The notes beneath the pieces are model-generated. The model did no database searches and was not told the origin of the DNA. It saw nothing but the letters and a program-made list of their open reading frames with translations. This document shows positions 1 through 11,229 of a stretch of DNA of 64,000 nucleotides, one piece after another. The DNA is from Cylindrodendrum hubeiense. Lineage: Eukaryota > Ascomycota > Sordariomycetes > Hypocreales > Nectriaceae. Within the stretch, counting starts at the first letter, position 1, and every line of letters starts with the position of its first letter. The position numbers and the translations under genes are program-made. Location of the stretch: contig JAANBB010000052.1 in assembly GCA_014621425.1 (NCBI GenBank), positions 98,901 to 162,900 of the forward strand. Reading direction: 5' to 3'.

Positions 1-361
1 ACAATTCTACCCCCTTAAAACATATCCCGACATATCCTGGTTTTTTTTCTACCATACTTGGCCATGGATAAGTGATCATAACTTTTCAACACCCCAAAAA
101 AGATTTAGTTATGATTCCAACGAGCACAGAGATACGAGCAAACTATTATCAAGTAACAACCCACTTCTAGGGATATGTGCCATTCATCTATAGCGGGTTA
201 CTCTATACAGACTTCGACGCCATAAAAACACATATTGCCAATCGTCGTTTCGTATTGCCGTTTTGGCCCAGAAGGCGCACCAATGTGGAGCTCACCAGAT
301 TACGTTTGGTTGGGACAGGATGATTGGGCCGTGGCTGGAGGTTTGACGCCATGTTTGGTGT

Positions 362-580
362 TTAAATCTGACGGGTCTCCCAACCCGGCGAACAGATGAT
401 AAGAGGGCCTGCGCCTACATTTCTAACCGCAAGGTTGCCCTTATCTGTCTCAATGTAATCAATCGTGATTTTCGGATGACTGTATCTGAGGCCTCCATTA
501 ATCTCTTGTGTTCCTACATGTAGATCACAAGTGAAGTTTGACGATGATGGAACTTCCGTCGGCTGATGAACAGTAAGCAC
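362..580 (-). pseudogene. Relic of the N-terminal part of an alpha/beta hydrolase
   Basis: Reading the minus strand gives about 40 residues that match the start of fungal alpha/beta hydrolases: a segment containing SHPKITIDYIETDKG followed by a VGAGPLIICSPG strand/oxyanion-loop motif. Directly after SPG the family normally reads MGD. Here one base appears to be missing, so the frame runs into a stop. No catalytic Ser, Asp or His region could be found downstream (below position 362), so this is a truncated, frameshifted fragment. The upstream part (towards 580) does not resemble a hydrolase clearly. Family assignment rests on recognising this short motif only. Confidence 0.45.
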
Positions 581-1574
581 AGCCTACATGCGGGTAAGCC
601 GGGCAACCAAATGTGGACATGCACTGTAACGGTGGGGATTGAATAAATTGACAGTGGCTGGTATCCAACACTCGACTCTCGGTAGTATTCAGTAGGACCG
701 CCCTGGTATCCATTATCAAGCGAAGAATAAAATAACTGAGTGACATCATTCATTCGACTTGTTTCAGTAGATTCCCGTTCAAACAAGGGCGGCTCCAGGT
801 TTGTGTAGTGAAACGGACAGGCGTATTCCGAAAGGGGAAACAACTCATGCCTTTCTCTATATTCTCACTGTCCTTGAATGGTTTTTGTGATGCTGACGAG
901 GACCTGCGCACGCTACACGAATCATTGCCAACATATTGTGGGCCCAACCAATAGTAGCCACTGCTGGTACCCGTAGCAATTGGCAAACGCGCCGCCCAAA
1001 TCAGGCCAACAAAGGGTGGAGCCGACAGTGCAAGATAGGGTAGCATCGAAAACGTGTTCTCATAACACACGGCGCAGAATGATAGACCAAGTATCGCAGG
1101 AGATATCTCGGGAATATCGACTAGATCAGCGACAGGGAGGATTGTAGACCGCAACCGATCTTTACGGGCCGAGTTTTAGATGGGGCAGTGGCATTCGATG
1201 GGTTCGTATCCTGATGTGATACATCCGTCGGTACCGTCATCCCTATCAGGTTCCTGCATGGGTCGCACCCCTGTCCGACGGAGATGGCTCACCGTACCGC
1301 TGGAAATCACGCATCGGCAAACGCGCAGTAAGGCCACTTGGTTCGGCAGGGTTTAAACCCAAACATGAGGCTCAATTGATAAGAATCACCGTCTTTTTGC
1401 CCCGTCCCAGAATGTTAAAGTAGCGTGTTTGTGCCGCCATGTAACGTGTCTCGTTTATTCTTTGCATCCACACCGGGCCCACACCGTGGTGTGACAGCCA
1501 AGTAAATGGACCGAATACGTCACCAGTTGATGTGACGTGATGATGAACACATAGCAGAGAGGGAGGGAGGAGAG

Positions 1575-1586
1575 TATATATATAAG
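1575..1586 (+). promoter_or_regulatory. TATA tract of the alcohol dehydrogenase promoter
   Basis: An uninterrupted TATATATATAAG lies about 115 bp before the ATG at 1699. Its position and orientation fit a TATA box for the downstream gene. No transcript data support it. Confidence 0.45.
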
Positions 1587-1650
1587 TGTAGGCGAAATCG
1601 GTAAATGATATGAATTATTTCCCACATTGAGTAGTATCATCCGTCTTCAA

Positions 1651-1666
1651 CACACACACACACACA
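1651..1666. repeat. CA dinucleotide microsatellite in the 5' leader
   Basis: Eight CA units in a row, continuing as a few CATA-type units, sit 33-48 bp before the ATG of the alcohol dehydrogenase. It is probably inside the 5' UTR. Confidence 0.8.
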
Positions 1667-1698
1667 TACACATACCAGAAAAACACGTAATCATCACC

Positions 1699-2818
1699 AT
1701 GGCCGAGTTTGAGATTCCCACTGAGCAATGGGCGCAAGTCATTGAGCAGACCGGTGGTAAGCTACGATACTAAGCCCTCACTAGAAAATATGTCTCTCAT
1801 ACTAACATTTACACCAGTCACAACCTACAAGCAGATTCCCGTTAGGCAGCCCGGCCCCGACGAAGTCCTCATCAACATCAAATATTCGGGCGTCTGTCAC
1901 ACCGACCTGCACGCCCTCAACGGTGACTGGCCCCTGGAGCGAAAGACCCCCGTAATCGGTGGCCACGAAGGCGCAGGTGTGGTCGTCGCCAAGGGAGACT
2001 ACGTGAAAGACATTGAAATTGGTGACTACGCCGGCATCAAGTGGCTTCACTCATCGTGTCTGGCATGTTCTTTCTGCATCCAATCTCTTGAGCCGCTTTG
2101 CGACCATGCCGAACTCTCCGGATACACTGTCGACGGTTCGTTCCAGCAATACGCCGTGGCCAAAGCTGCGCATGTTGCCCGCATTCCCAAGGAGTGCGAC
2201 TTGGCTGCTGTTGCACCCATTCTCTGCGCCGGTCTGACGGTATACAAGGGGCTCAGGGTCTCAGGCGTCCAGCCAGGCGGCACTGTTGCCATTGTAGGTG
2301 CTGGTGGTGGCCTCGGTAATCTCGCTATCCAGTACGCCAAGGCCATGGGCATGCATCCCATTGCCATCGACGGCGGCGGAGAGAAGGGACAGGCATGCCT
2401 GGATCTTGGAGCTACGACATACATTGACTTCATGAGCTCAAGCAACATCGTCACCGACGTCAAGGCCGCCACACCTGAAGGTCGAGGTCCTCACGCGGTT
2501 CTTCTCCTGGCTGCTTCAGACAGGCCGTTCCAGCAGGCCATCCAGTATGTGCGATCTAATGGTACAATTGTGTGCATCGGCATGCCTGCCGGCGGAAACT
2601 ACCAGGTGCCCGTATTTGACGCCGTGGTGCGATGCATCAGCGTTAAGGGCTCCTATGTGGGAAACCGACAGGATACGCAAGAGGCGATTGACTTCTTTGC
2701 CCAGGGCATGGTCAAGGCGCCCTTCAAGATTGCCGAATTGAAAGACCTGCAGAGCGTGTTCGATATGATGAAGGCGGGTGAGATTGTAGGACGATATGTT
2801 CTCAAGGTCAGCGACTGA
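1699..2818 (+). CDS. Zinc-dependent alcohol dehydrogenase (ADH1-like)
   Basis: Two-exon model: exon 1 1699-1756, intron 1757-1817 (GTAAGC...CAG), exon 2 1818-2818, giving about 352 residues, the usual length of fungal ADH1. The ATG at 1699 (context ATCACCATGG) is preferred because it joins in phase to the family N-terminus. Visible residues: catalytic-zinc ligands Cys46 (GVCHTD), His69 (GGHEGAG) and a later Cys (PILCAGLT). The structural zinc cysteines are at about 100, 103, 106 and 114. The Rossmann motif is [14 protein letters not shown]. The family interconverts ethanol and acetaldehyde with NAD+ in the cytosol. No mitochondrial presequence is seen. It stands alone, with a TATA tract and CA repeat upstream. 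A role on other primary alcohols cannot be excluded. Confidence 0.93.
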
Positions 2819-5800
2819 GTGTTGAGTGTTAAAATGTAATAAATATGCAGAAGTTGGTGGGACAGAGGGCGAGAGAAATAGACATTCCATAAAAGGCGAA
2901 ATATCATGATTCTTTTCCTGTAAAGATGTATCCACCATAACCAACAAGAACTGAGCACTAACGGCTGAGGTGCAGCAAGTAATCTGTCTCATTATTCCGT
3001 TATACCTATTACCCCCAATCACTTGGTTGCCACTTACATTAGCTCACATGTTCGCAAAGCTACTTGATTAGGTTATCGGAATCACACCAAAATTATATTC
3101 GTTCCCACAATACCAATTTGTTCGTCTCAAAACCTCTAGTTCCGACAACATTTGAAGCGGAATGCGAAATAGTTTCTTTAAACCGGAACATGAGGGTACC
3201 AAACAACCGCGTCGATAAGCAGCTATGTTGAGTACATCGGTTTCAAGGATCGGCTTACCGCTGTGTTTGGGTCGTTTAAATTCTTGAATCTGTAACAAGA
3301 GCGTACATGATCGTATTCACTGTCGCGTGGTTCCGAATTGAGGAGATGCATGCCGTGTAAGGCATTGTGTCTCAGTATCGAAAATCTAAATTTCAACATC
3401 TATCTTCATCTGCCAAGACCTTTGCCAAAAGGTCAGTGTAGCCAGCATGTTAATTTTCTCATTTGTCCACTCATTATCTCAGAATCGTTTCCCTTTCAAT
3501 TAAATCACATCAATACCTCAAACGAGAACAAAAGTCTTGCTGGCTCGCCTCACCCTCGATTCTTGTCACTCTGTTTTCTCTAGTGGAGGTCAATTTTCGA
3601 TGCGGCATGTTAAAAACCAGAAGTTCAGCAAAGACGGTCCTCGAGCCTTGGCCAAAACATGAAGGAATATGGCATCACACTTTTTGAGTCTCTTCACGCT
3701 ACCATACGTAATGAGCGGACTCCTCGCCACTGTTATGATGCTGGGAGTGTGCCAGTTAAGAAGATTTCAAGTGGTTGACACCTGTATCAATTAGAACTCC
3801 CAGAAGATGTTCCAGATGAGTTTACACACTGGGTTCTCAGACCTCCGGGTAGACAGTGCTCAAACTGCACCCGCTGGCGGCTAGACCGAATATATCGCCC
3901 CTGATATTACCACCTCTAAGCAGTTGAGCACCTCTTTTGAGATTGGGTACGGTGATGAAAACGAGGCTGCGGGCCATGTGTTTGAAGATCTGGTTTCGCA
4001 TTAGGGTCGCCGCAGTCAGCCCGCAAGTAGGTGAGATTGATGATAAGGTGACTATGTTTCTCCGCCAGTAGCAAGATCTGAGTGGCTTGATTATTTTGGC
4101 CTTCAGTTCCATCCATACTGTCAGTAAGGAAAATAGAACACATGCATTGCAAATGCCAAATTTCTACAGAATGTTGTGGAATTCACAGCAGACCTGCATC
4201 AAGACGCCGCTGACACATGTTACTTCAGATTGTATCAATCAGTCGGAATTTACTGGTGATATTAGTTGCACTGACGTCAACTCCTCGTTCAGTTTTTGAC
4301 CTTCCACTTCTTCAGGATTTGCTGTGGACGATACTAACACTTCACTCTCCCAAGCACCCATGACCGATTTTGCTAATACCGAGACCACTCTTCTCCTCCT
4401 GGCTGGGAAATCAATGGCAGTTTCTACCCCTAAGTTCAAGAAACGCAGTTGGATGAGGCGGCGAGTAGGCTTATCTTGGGGTGTGTAGCTTCCCGCTTCT
4501 TTTCTACTGTCGGCAACGCATCCATAATGATTCCGGGGTCGATGATTATGAAATTTGGCACCCTCTACAGCATATCCGCACATAGCGTTGGCCAAAGGCC
4601 CAGAAAATTCTATACCGCCAACACTTGACCGCCTTCATTGGACAAAGTCGGGCCATTTCCTGAAGCTGACGATGACACGCATAAAACGCGGAATAGGATG
4701 CGATTTTGGCAAGTTCGTCGCGATGATAGAGGCAGCATGATTCTCCCAAGAGATCCGCCCCAATCCTCGCTAGGAACCTTCGTCTAAAACCCCCGGAGGT
4801 CACCGTGATAGCCACTTAAGCCCCAAATCCTAAATTGACTCATTTTATCCTTAACTATATTTCCCTTTATTCTCTCGATATTCGTCGATTCGGCTCGCAA
4901 GGCCTACCCGAGATCGGATGACATGTCAGCCTCTAAGACTCACTTGCCTAAGACTTATACCTAGTAACAATACCAATATCCCACTTAACATCGCATGTTT
5001 TTTGGTCACTAGTCTCTATTATAAAGCATGAATCATATCACACGAGACATGAAGGATTGAGAGCGATCCTTGCACAACCCCACGCGGTATTTTCCGATGG
5101 ACCCTAAATCCCGGACCCCGGACCCCAGACCCCAGAAGTTAAGATTAACCAAGCCGGAACCGGATGAAATGGTCTTGATGAAATAATAAAATGTTGCAGC
5201 TCGTAACTAGGATATTAGGAGTCAAGAAATAGTCCATTTTTGCCTCTTAGCCTTTTTATTCTCATGTGAAGACGCTCGTTTGTCATAGACTCATCCTAGC
5301 TGCCCCAACTGATTTAAGAAATTATTTCTGGTTGCTTCATTGACCAGACGCTCCTGTACATAGCAGCTAATTGCTCCTGAATCGGACGCGGGTGTCGGGA
5401 CTTGAAACAAGCTGCTAAGATTTAGGCAACATGCAGTAGAACATTAAAGGGAATGGTGCATCAATTACCCTGCCGCAGAATCGTCTGATCTATAGCACTA
5501 TGGATTGGAGCACGTCCCATTGTGAAAAATAATTGGATAAGAAACGAAACTTACCAAAGAAGCTTAAATAGTGGGCTCCCTTGTCCGTTTTAATAAGCGG
5601 CTTCATATACTCGAGAGTCCTGTCGGGTCCCTCGTAGCAGACTCATTAGGGCCTCGCCCACATGTAAGACGCGATGTAACGCCAAGGATCTAGAACATGG
5701 GTGAATATCAGGCGACGGTTCCGCGGTGCGGGCCAGGTTGATAGTTCGATAGTCTTCGTTCGGAGCCGCGTCGGCTTTGTGCCAACGGATCCTCACAGTA

Positions 5801-5916
5801 TCGCTGAGACTACTAAGCATTTATATCATCTTCCAATACTCCCACAACACAAAATATTCGCCATCAAGACGTCCAATTCTTCCTTCGTACTCTTTTACTC
5901 CAGATCAGGCTTCAAC
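2819..5916. other. 3.1-kb spacer without a defensible gene
   Basis: Several short open frames occur. The longest are on the minus strand at 4595-4239 (118 codons) and 4815-4546 (89 codons). They overlap in different frames, and I could not link them to a known family or to each other by plausible introns. Around 5102-5138 there is a small run of CGGACCC/CAGACCC units. The last 300 bp form the leader of the FMN enzyme, including an A/T-rich TTTATATCAT near 5819. I see nothing else that can be supported. Confidence 0.5.
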
Positions 5917-7401
5917 ATGCGCTCCTTTTTTGTCCCAACAATCCTTGTTTCAGGTGCTCTAGCAGCCCGCCCATTCCTTAACGAGCCTGATACCGGCCTG
6001 GAGCAGGTCCTGGGAAACACAGCCGAGGGATCTCTGCCGGACCTGACTGATATGGTCGGCCTGCCTGACTTTGACTGGGCAGCGAGGAACTATTTGCCTC
6101 TCCAGAACTACACCTATTACCGCAATGGCGCTGCTGGGGAATGGTCTTATCGAAATAACATGGAAGTGTTTAACCGGTACAACTTCATCCCTAGCGTCAT
6201 GAACGACGTGACGGAAATCGAGGACTCTCTGTCGTAAGTCTTCCATCGAACCTCGAGAGCTATTACCATTTGCTGAACTGTAATTTGTTAGTACGACGAT
6301 CCTTGGCCATAACTTTACGGCTCCTTTCTACATCAGCCCTTGTGGCAGCGGTATCTACGGCCACCCCAATGCAGAATTGAACTTTGTTAAGGGCGCTGCT
6401 GCTGGCGGCATTCTTTATATTGTAGGCAATTATCCCAGTCTTCTCTCGTATCGTGCTAACATTCCGCGGCCTTCTGGTTATGCCTCGCTTTCGATTGAGG
6501 AGATCCACGCTGCGAAAGCTCAGGGTCAGGTTGTCTTTCAGCAAGTAAGCGCTCATTGAAGTTCTTTTCCTCTAGCTCCGTGTTAACTTGACCTGCTAGC
6601 TTTACTTGACGAAGAACGATACCGAGACTCAGGACCTCTTTGACCGAAGCAAGGAGGCTGGAGCTGATGCTCTCGTATTCACCGTCGATGCCCCGATATT
6701 CGGCACCCGACAGCGTGCTGCCCGCCTTGATGTCAGCCTTGCGTAAGTAAACCCAACGAAGTACTTTATGAGGGGAGTTTTAACGAGTCATTCAGGTCAT
6801 CGTCCTATCGTTATATTACCGTATGTCACATTCGCTGAGCATGATGCAATTATTTGACAATCACCGTTCGCATGCTAATGACACCAACAGTGGGACTACT
6901 ATAAGAAGCTTCAGTCTATGACCGATCTCCCTATTATAGTTAAGGGTATCATGAGTGTCAAGGATGCCAAACTTGCTGTCAAACACAAGGTCCCCGCCAT
7001 TGTCCTCTCCAACCACGGTGGCCGCCAACTCGACGGTGCCCCCTCCGCCCTGGAGGTTGCCCTCGAGATCTACAAGAAGGCTCCCGAGGTCTTCGAGGAG
7101 ACAGAGGTGTACGCTGACGGCGGCGTCCGCTACGGCACTGATGCTCTTAAACTCCTCGCCCTTGGAGTCAAGGCTATTGGACTTGGCCGCCCTTTTATGT
7201 ACTCGAATGTGTTTGGTCAGGAGGGTGTTGAGCGTGCGATTGCGCTCATGAAAAAGGAGCTTGCTGTTGACGCTGCCAATTTGGGACTGAGCGACTTGAA
7301 AGAAATTGATGCCAGCTATGTGAGTACATCCTTGGTGTTGATCTTTTCATTAACTAACATAATATCAGGTTCAATGGACCCACAATGACTGGTCCGGCTG
7401 A
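5917..7401 (+). CDS. Secreted FMN-dependent alpha-hydroxyacid oxidase/dehydrogenase
   Basis: Six-exon model: 5917-6233, 6292-6544, 6600-6742, 6796-6820, 6891-7319 and 7369-7401. All junctions are in phase and give about 399 residues. The family (glycolate oxidase, lactate oxidase, cytochrome b2 core) oxidises 2-hydroxyacids with FMN in a TIM barrel. The catalytic His288 and Arg291 lie in SNHGGRQLDG. A barrel lysine sits in IIVKG (about 264). The C-terminal phosphate-binding segment reads ADGGVRYGTDALKLLALG, then GLGRPFMY. The first 17 residues (MRSFFVPTILVSGALAA) look like a cleavable signal peptide, and no cytochrome b5 domain precedes the barrel, so it is not a cytochrome b2. The frame is open upstream of 5917, but only this ATG gives the signal peptide. 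The 25-bp fourth exon is needed to keep the barrel intact. Substrate is unknown. Confidence 0.88.
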
Positions 7402-8320
7402 GAAGCCATTTTTTCGTTCTGGCATTTTTGGACAATGCATGATGTATATAGATTGAGATTCTAACGATGTATTCACTATGCATGGATAGAGTTTAAGATA
7501 ATAAGGGTGACAGTGGCTTTCTTCAAATTCCGATATTCTACGTAGGCACCAACATCCGTCTCCTGGAGGTCTATTAGTTCCGAGTCAAGCAGCCAATGCT
7601 CTACATTTCACAACGCATTTAGATACATCAAGTACTCCATCAAGCACCGTATCACTGACGGCGTGAGGTGTGCGTGAATTCTGCTGAAAGTTGACTTCAC
7701 TGTGACGCATCAGATGATGGTAGGGGGTGGGTGGTAAGCTACTCGACACGCTAAACAACTGAGGTCCTAACAAGTTATAAATAGCCGCAAATAAAGATAC
7801 GGTAGTGTCACTCCGATTAGTTATCAGTCAGCTGGCGTTGCATGCAAAGTCTGGATTGGGAGAAAAGAATGACCCAGGTGGGTAAGCTTTTTTAGTTGCA
7901 GGTTGATAAGGAGAGCCCCTGTCTTTAACTGGTCAAGAGAATTGGTGTCTGTAAGATTACTCTGCTATTCTACAAGCGCCATCAGTCGATTGCTACATTA
8001 TTTGGACTCATGAAAGTTGACTGCTGATGTGAGAATAAGTCAAGTGGTTGAATGTCATCCTTTGGCCGCGCGGGGTAACAACCCAACTCCGGCGAATGAC
8101 GGAAATACTGACGTGTCAGCCCCGCTGAGAACCTCGGAAAGCTTTTTTATTAGTTCATTCTGTAGAGTCTAGAGTGGTTGGGAACACTCTCGTGACATGG
8201 TGCGAGGTAGCTATTTAGTATCTTAATAAACGCCTGATACCCCGCTTTATCCTGTCAAGTAACGACTTGAGAACCAGCATCTGATAATCATACTCACTTC
8301 TTCTCTTCAATTCACTCGGG
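7402..8320. other. Spacer between the FMN enzyme and the GFA-like gene
   Basis: No gene recognised. A short minus-strand frame (7773-7585) has no family resemblance. The segment from about 8150 onward serves as leader of the GFA-like gene and contains T/A-rich elements such as CTTAATAAACG near 8223. Confidence 0.5.
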
Positions 8321-8794
8321 ATGGCCTCTGTAAGCACTGGTTCTTGCCTCTGCGACAATTCTGCCTATTCATACACAGATGAGCCAGTGATGCGGGTAGA
8401 ATCTCTCAAATCCTTCGATGATTGTTCATAATAGCTTACGCATCACTAGGCACTCTGCTATTGTGCACCTTATCGCAAAGTTTCTGGAGCAACCAATACC
8501 CTTAACTTTGCCGTTCCAAATGAAAAGTTCACCGTCACAAAGGGGCAACCCAAGTCATATGCAGCACAGCATGAGTACGGAATGACTCTCACCATCTTCT
8601 TCTGCCCTAGCTGCGGGTGCACCTTGTGGAAGGAGGCTACGGCGCCACAGTTTCAGGGTGTGAAGTTAGTGCAGGCAGGGACTTTGACCGATGCGAACAA
8701 ATTGAATGATAAGATAGACGCAGAGTTTTATGCTCCGGAGAGGGCTTCCTGGTTGGTTCAGATTGAAGAAGCAGCTCAAAGCAAGGACTTTTAG
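8321..8794 (+). CDS. GFA / CENP-V-type zinc protein (Mss4-like fold)
   Basis: Two exons, 8321-8395 and 8450-8794, separated by a 54-bp intron (GTAGAA...TAG), encode about 139 residues, typical of the glutathione-dependent formaldehyde-activating (GFA, formerly DUF636) family. The zinc motifs are recognisable: Cys9-x-Cys11 (GSCLCD), Cys28-x-Cys30 (LCYCAPYRK) and Cys77-x2-Cys80 (FFCPSCGC). The family usually has C-x-C-x2-C at the second site. Here the third cysteine position (residue 33) is tyrosine, so one zinc site may be changed. Few members have a proven reaction, so glutathione or formaldehyde activity should not be assumed. No signal peptide; probably cytosolic. The stop is followed by a long gene-poor stretch. 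Confidence 0.82.
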
Positions 8795-11229
8795 GCTGCA
8801 CAAACATTCGCTAGTAATCTCAATCGTCATCTCTACGGAAAGGACCCTGTCTAGCATATTGAATTAATTGCAGTCTGGCTTCATTTATGATTCTTTAACT
8901 AAAATTGTCAACAGATCTATCCATCCTGTAAATGTAGAGACACAATTTAAAACGCAATAACTTAGGTCGAAGCGGATGGATTTGATGTCGGCCAAGTCCC
9001 AGTCGAAGGCATGTCTATCATCACCAACTGGGGCAGAGATTGGAAAATGTGAGATATTCTATTAACAGAATCAAACGCATGGCAAACTTGTAGTCAAGGT
9101 TTCCGTAGTTGCCTAGACAGCTGAAATATTCAAATATAAAGGGACTTCTTCTCTGACAATTGGGAAGGTGATACACAGAAGGAATTATAGAGTATGTGAT
9201 TTAGTGATGCATCCATACGACTTTATTCTCAGTAATTACGTCTCACTTAACTGCTTAACTGAACGAATTCCAATATTGGCAACCTGACAGATTTAATTAT
9301 GTGAGTTTCACCATAACCTCCTCCGCAGGCTAAAATTCGAACAGCAGTGTGCCTCCATCAACTGAAAGAGGACCTTCCAGAAAGCCGGATAGAACTTTAA
9401 TCACCCAAAGCCGTTTTCCCCATAGCAAAGTTTGATATCTAAACACCCATATTTGATAGTCGAATTAAATTATTGATTTCTACAAGACCTATATCTTTGT
9501 TAATCAAGGGTCTTAAGAATCTGTAGGTAATAGGATGAGAATCCATATTTTACTATCCTGCTCTGGCTAATCGCGCGACCTGTGTGAAGCCGGGTGGCCT
9601 ACGCTACCGTAAGCTCACCCATCCCACCATGGCTAGGTAAGCCAACCATCCATGCTGGGTTTGATTATGGCTGTTCCTTCAAGTTACTACGGACTTTTGT
9701 CAAGCAGTGCCCATCACTGCGGTAAAAGGGCAGCTAGAAATGAACACCGTCTAGTATAAGAGGTGTTCTGTAGCGTTCCCGCGAAAAAGAAATACCGATC
9801 TCGTATCCCATCCTCTACGGCCACACTACCAGCCATATGAGAGAGTTGTTACGACAGCTATAGGCATAGTTTTGTAGAGGAGAAGATATTCCAAAATCAT
9901 TGCAGTGCCGTAATATTGCAGCTCTCTAAATTCTTTCTATATTCTTGAGATTATCTTAGTGGATGCAATGACATACGTTGTCCCTCATGTAGGAGCGCTG
10001 GTTCATAAGCGATATTGACTGTGAATTGAAGTGGCATCTTCATGCAACGTAGCATCCTGGTCGATTACAGAAACGATGATGATATCCTGTCATATCCGCG
10101 AGGGTATCGAGGATACGTCGCGATGCGGAATGTTTACCTTTGGTTCATATCGCTACGGTACCGCTCACAACTAACGTTTGACCCACTGCAACTATCAGCC
10201 TTCTGCAATTCCCTCCTATAACTTAGGGTCTTACCTTACCGGACTCGGTTATCTAAAATTCAAGAGCTTCTATCTATATCTGATGGATGCCCCCTGCCTC
10301 ATCATGCAATAGCTGCGCTTGACTAAGTCAGGTAATTATTTCCTTAACACCCATCAGCATGAACCTTCAGGACAATATGCATTGAGATATAGCCGTGACG
10401 GTATGCCATTGTCTTGGCCCGAGACCACGCTAGGACTGAGCATGGCAATATTCAATGTAGATTTCAGGAGACTAGGATTGTAGTATGGCATACGGTTGTC
10501 TCGCCCACGACTTCCAATATAGCGTGTGTGTCTTGATCAATTGAATAAGTTATCATAAAGGTTTGTATAAATGGCCGAGGATGATTGATTGGTGGCCTTG
10601 AGATGCTGATATTCCTCCAATATCTGACCCCGCCTGATATATAAATAACCCTTAGTTAGAGAGTTTCGAGGGGTTCTTAATTGCGTGCACACCAAAATGA
10701 GCACATCGGCGTTTGTTTTTCATCTAGAATTGAAATAGGAATGCGGCCGTTTCCGACCATCCGATTCGTAGCTGATCCCTAGTCTGGGTCATGCAGCCCT
10801 CTTCAAGGGAACAGCGTATCTAGAGCGCCACAACCCCCAGTAATTTTCAGCCCACTGTTGAGATGGCTGCCTTTCAAGACCTTGATGAAGTTTTTCCGTG
10901 ATTATGAGCAGATATTATCCGTGAATTATCAAGTGTGGTGGCAAGTTGGATTACATGGTCAATCTAGCGCGCTCAATATTGTGGCACGGCAATTTTCTTA
11001 TTGGTGGAAGAACAGAGAACCACTGTGTTTCCTATCTGGTGCTTGCTTCCAGAGCTACCGCATTGGGATCTCGGGATCATCTTCTCAGCATCCAATACGG
11101 AAATTTAGAACGGTGGCGAAGTCAATTTCGAAGGTATATATTGCAACATATTGTCTGATCTTGCGACATTCGTTGCAACAGCACCTGTAATACCAACTAC
11201 AAGGATTGACAGTGCCAAGCGAATTAACT
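8795..11229. other. 2.4-kb gene-poor stretch
   Basis: No open frame of note until about 10860, and none with family resemblance. Composition is A/T-rich with scattered short motifs. No terminal repeats, target-site duplications or transposase motifs could be found by eye. Two plus-strand frames at 10858-11190 and 10946-11158 overlap in different frames and are not convincing. The last 150 bp are the leader of the pectate lyase. Confidence 0.5.

Larger units (their letters stand above)
581..1698. other. Spacer upstream of the alcohol dehydrogenase; one unexplained open frame
   Basis: No recognisable gene. A minus-strand open frame at 1154-750 (134 codons) encodes a partly hydrophobic stretch that I cannot assign to any family, and no supporting intron or start context was found. 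The right part is the alcohol dehydrogenase promoter, with a TATA tract and a CA repeat. Confidence 0.4.

Noticed and set aside
750..1154. A 134-codon minus-strand frame with hydrophobic stretches.
   Set aside because: No family match, no signal peptide or regular membrane-helix pattern, and no supporting intron structure, so it is not listed as a gene.
8795..11229. A possible transposon remnant in the gene-poor stretch.
   Set aside because: No terminal repeats, target-site duplication or transposase/reverse-transcriptase motif could be seen by eye.
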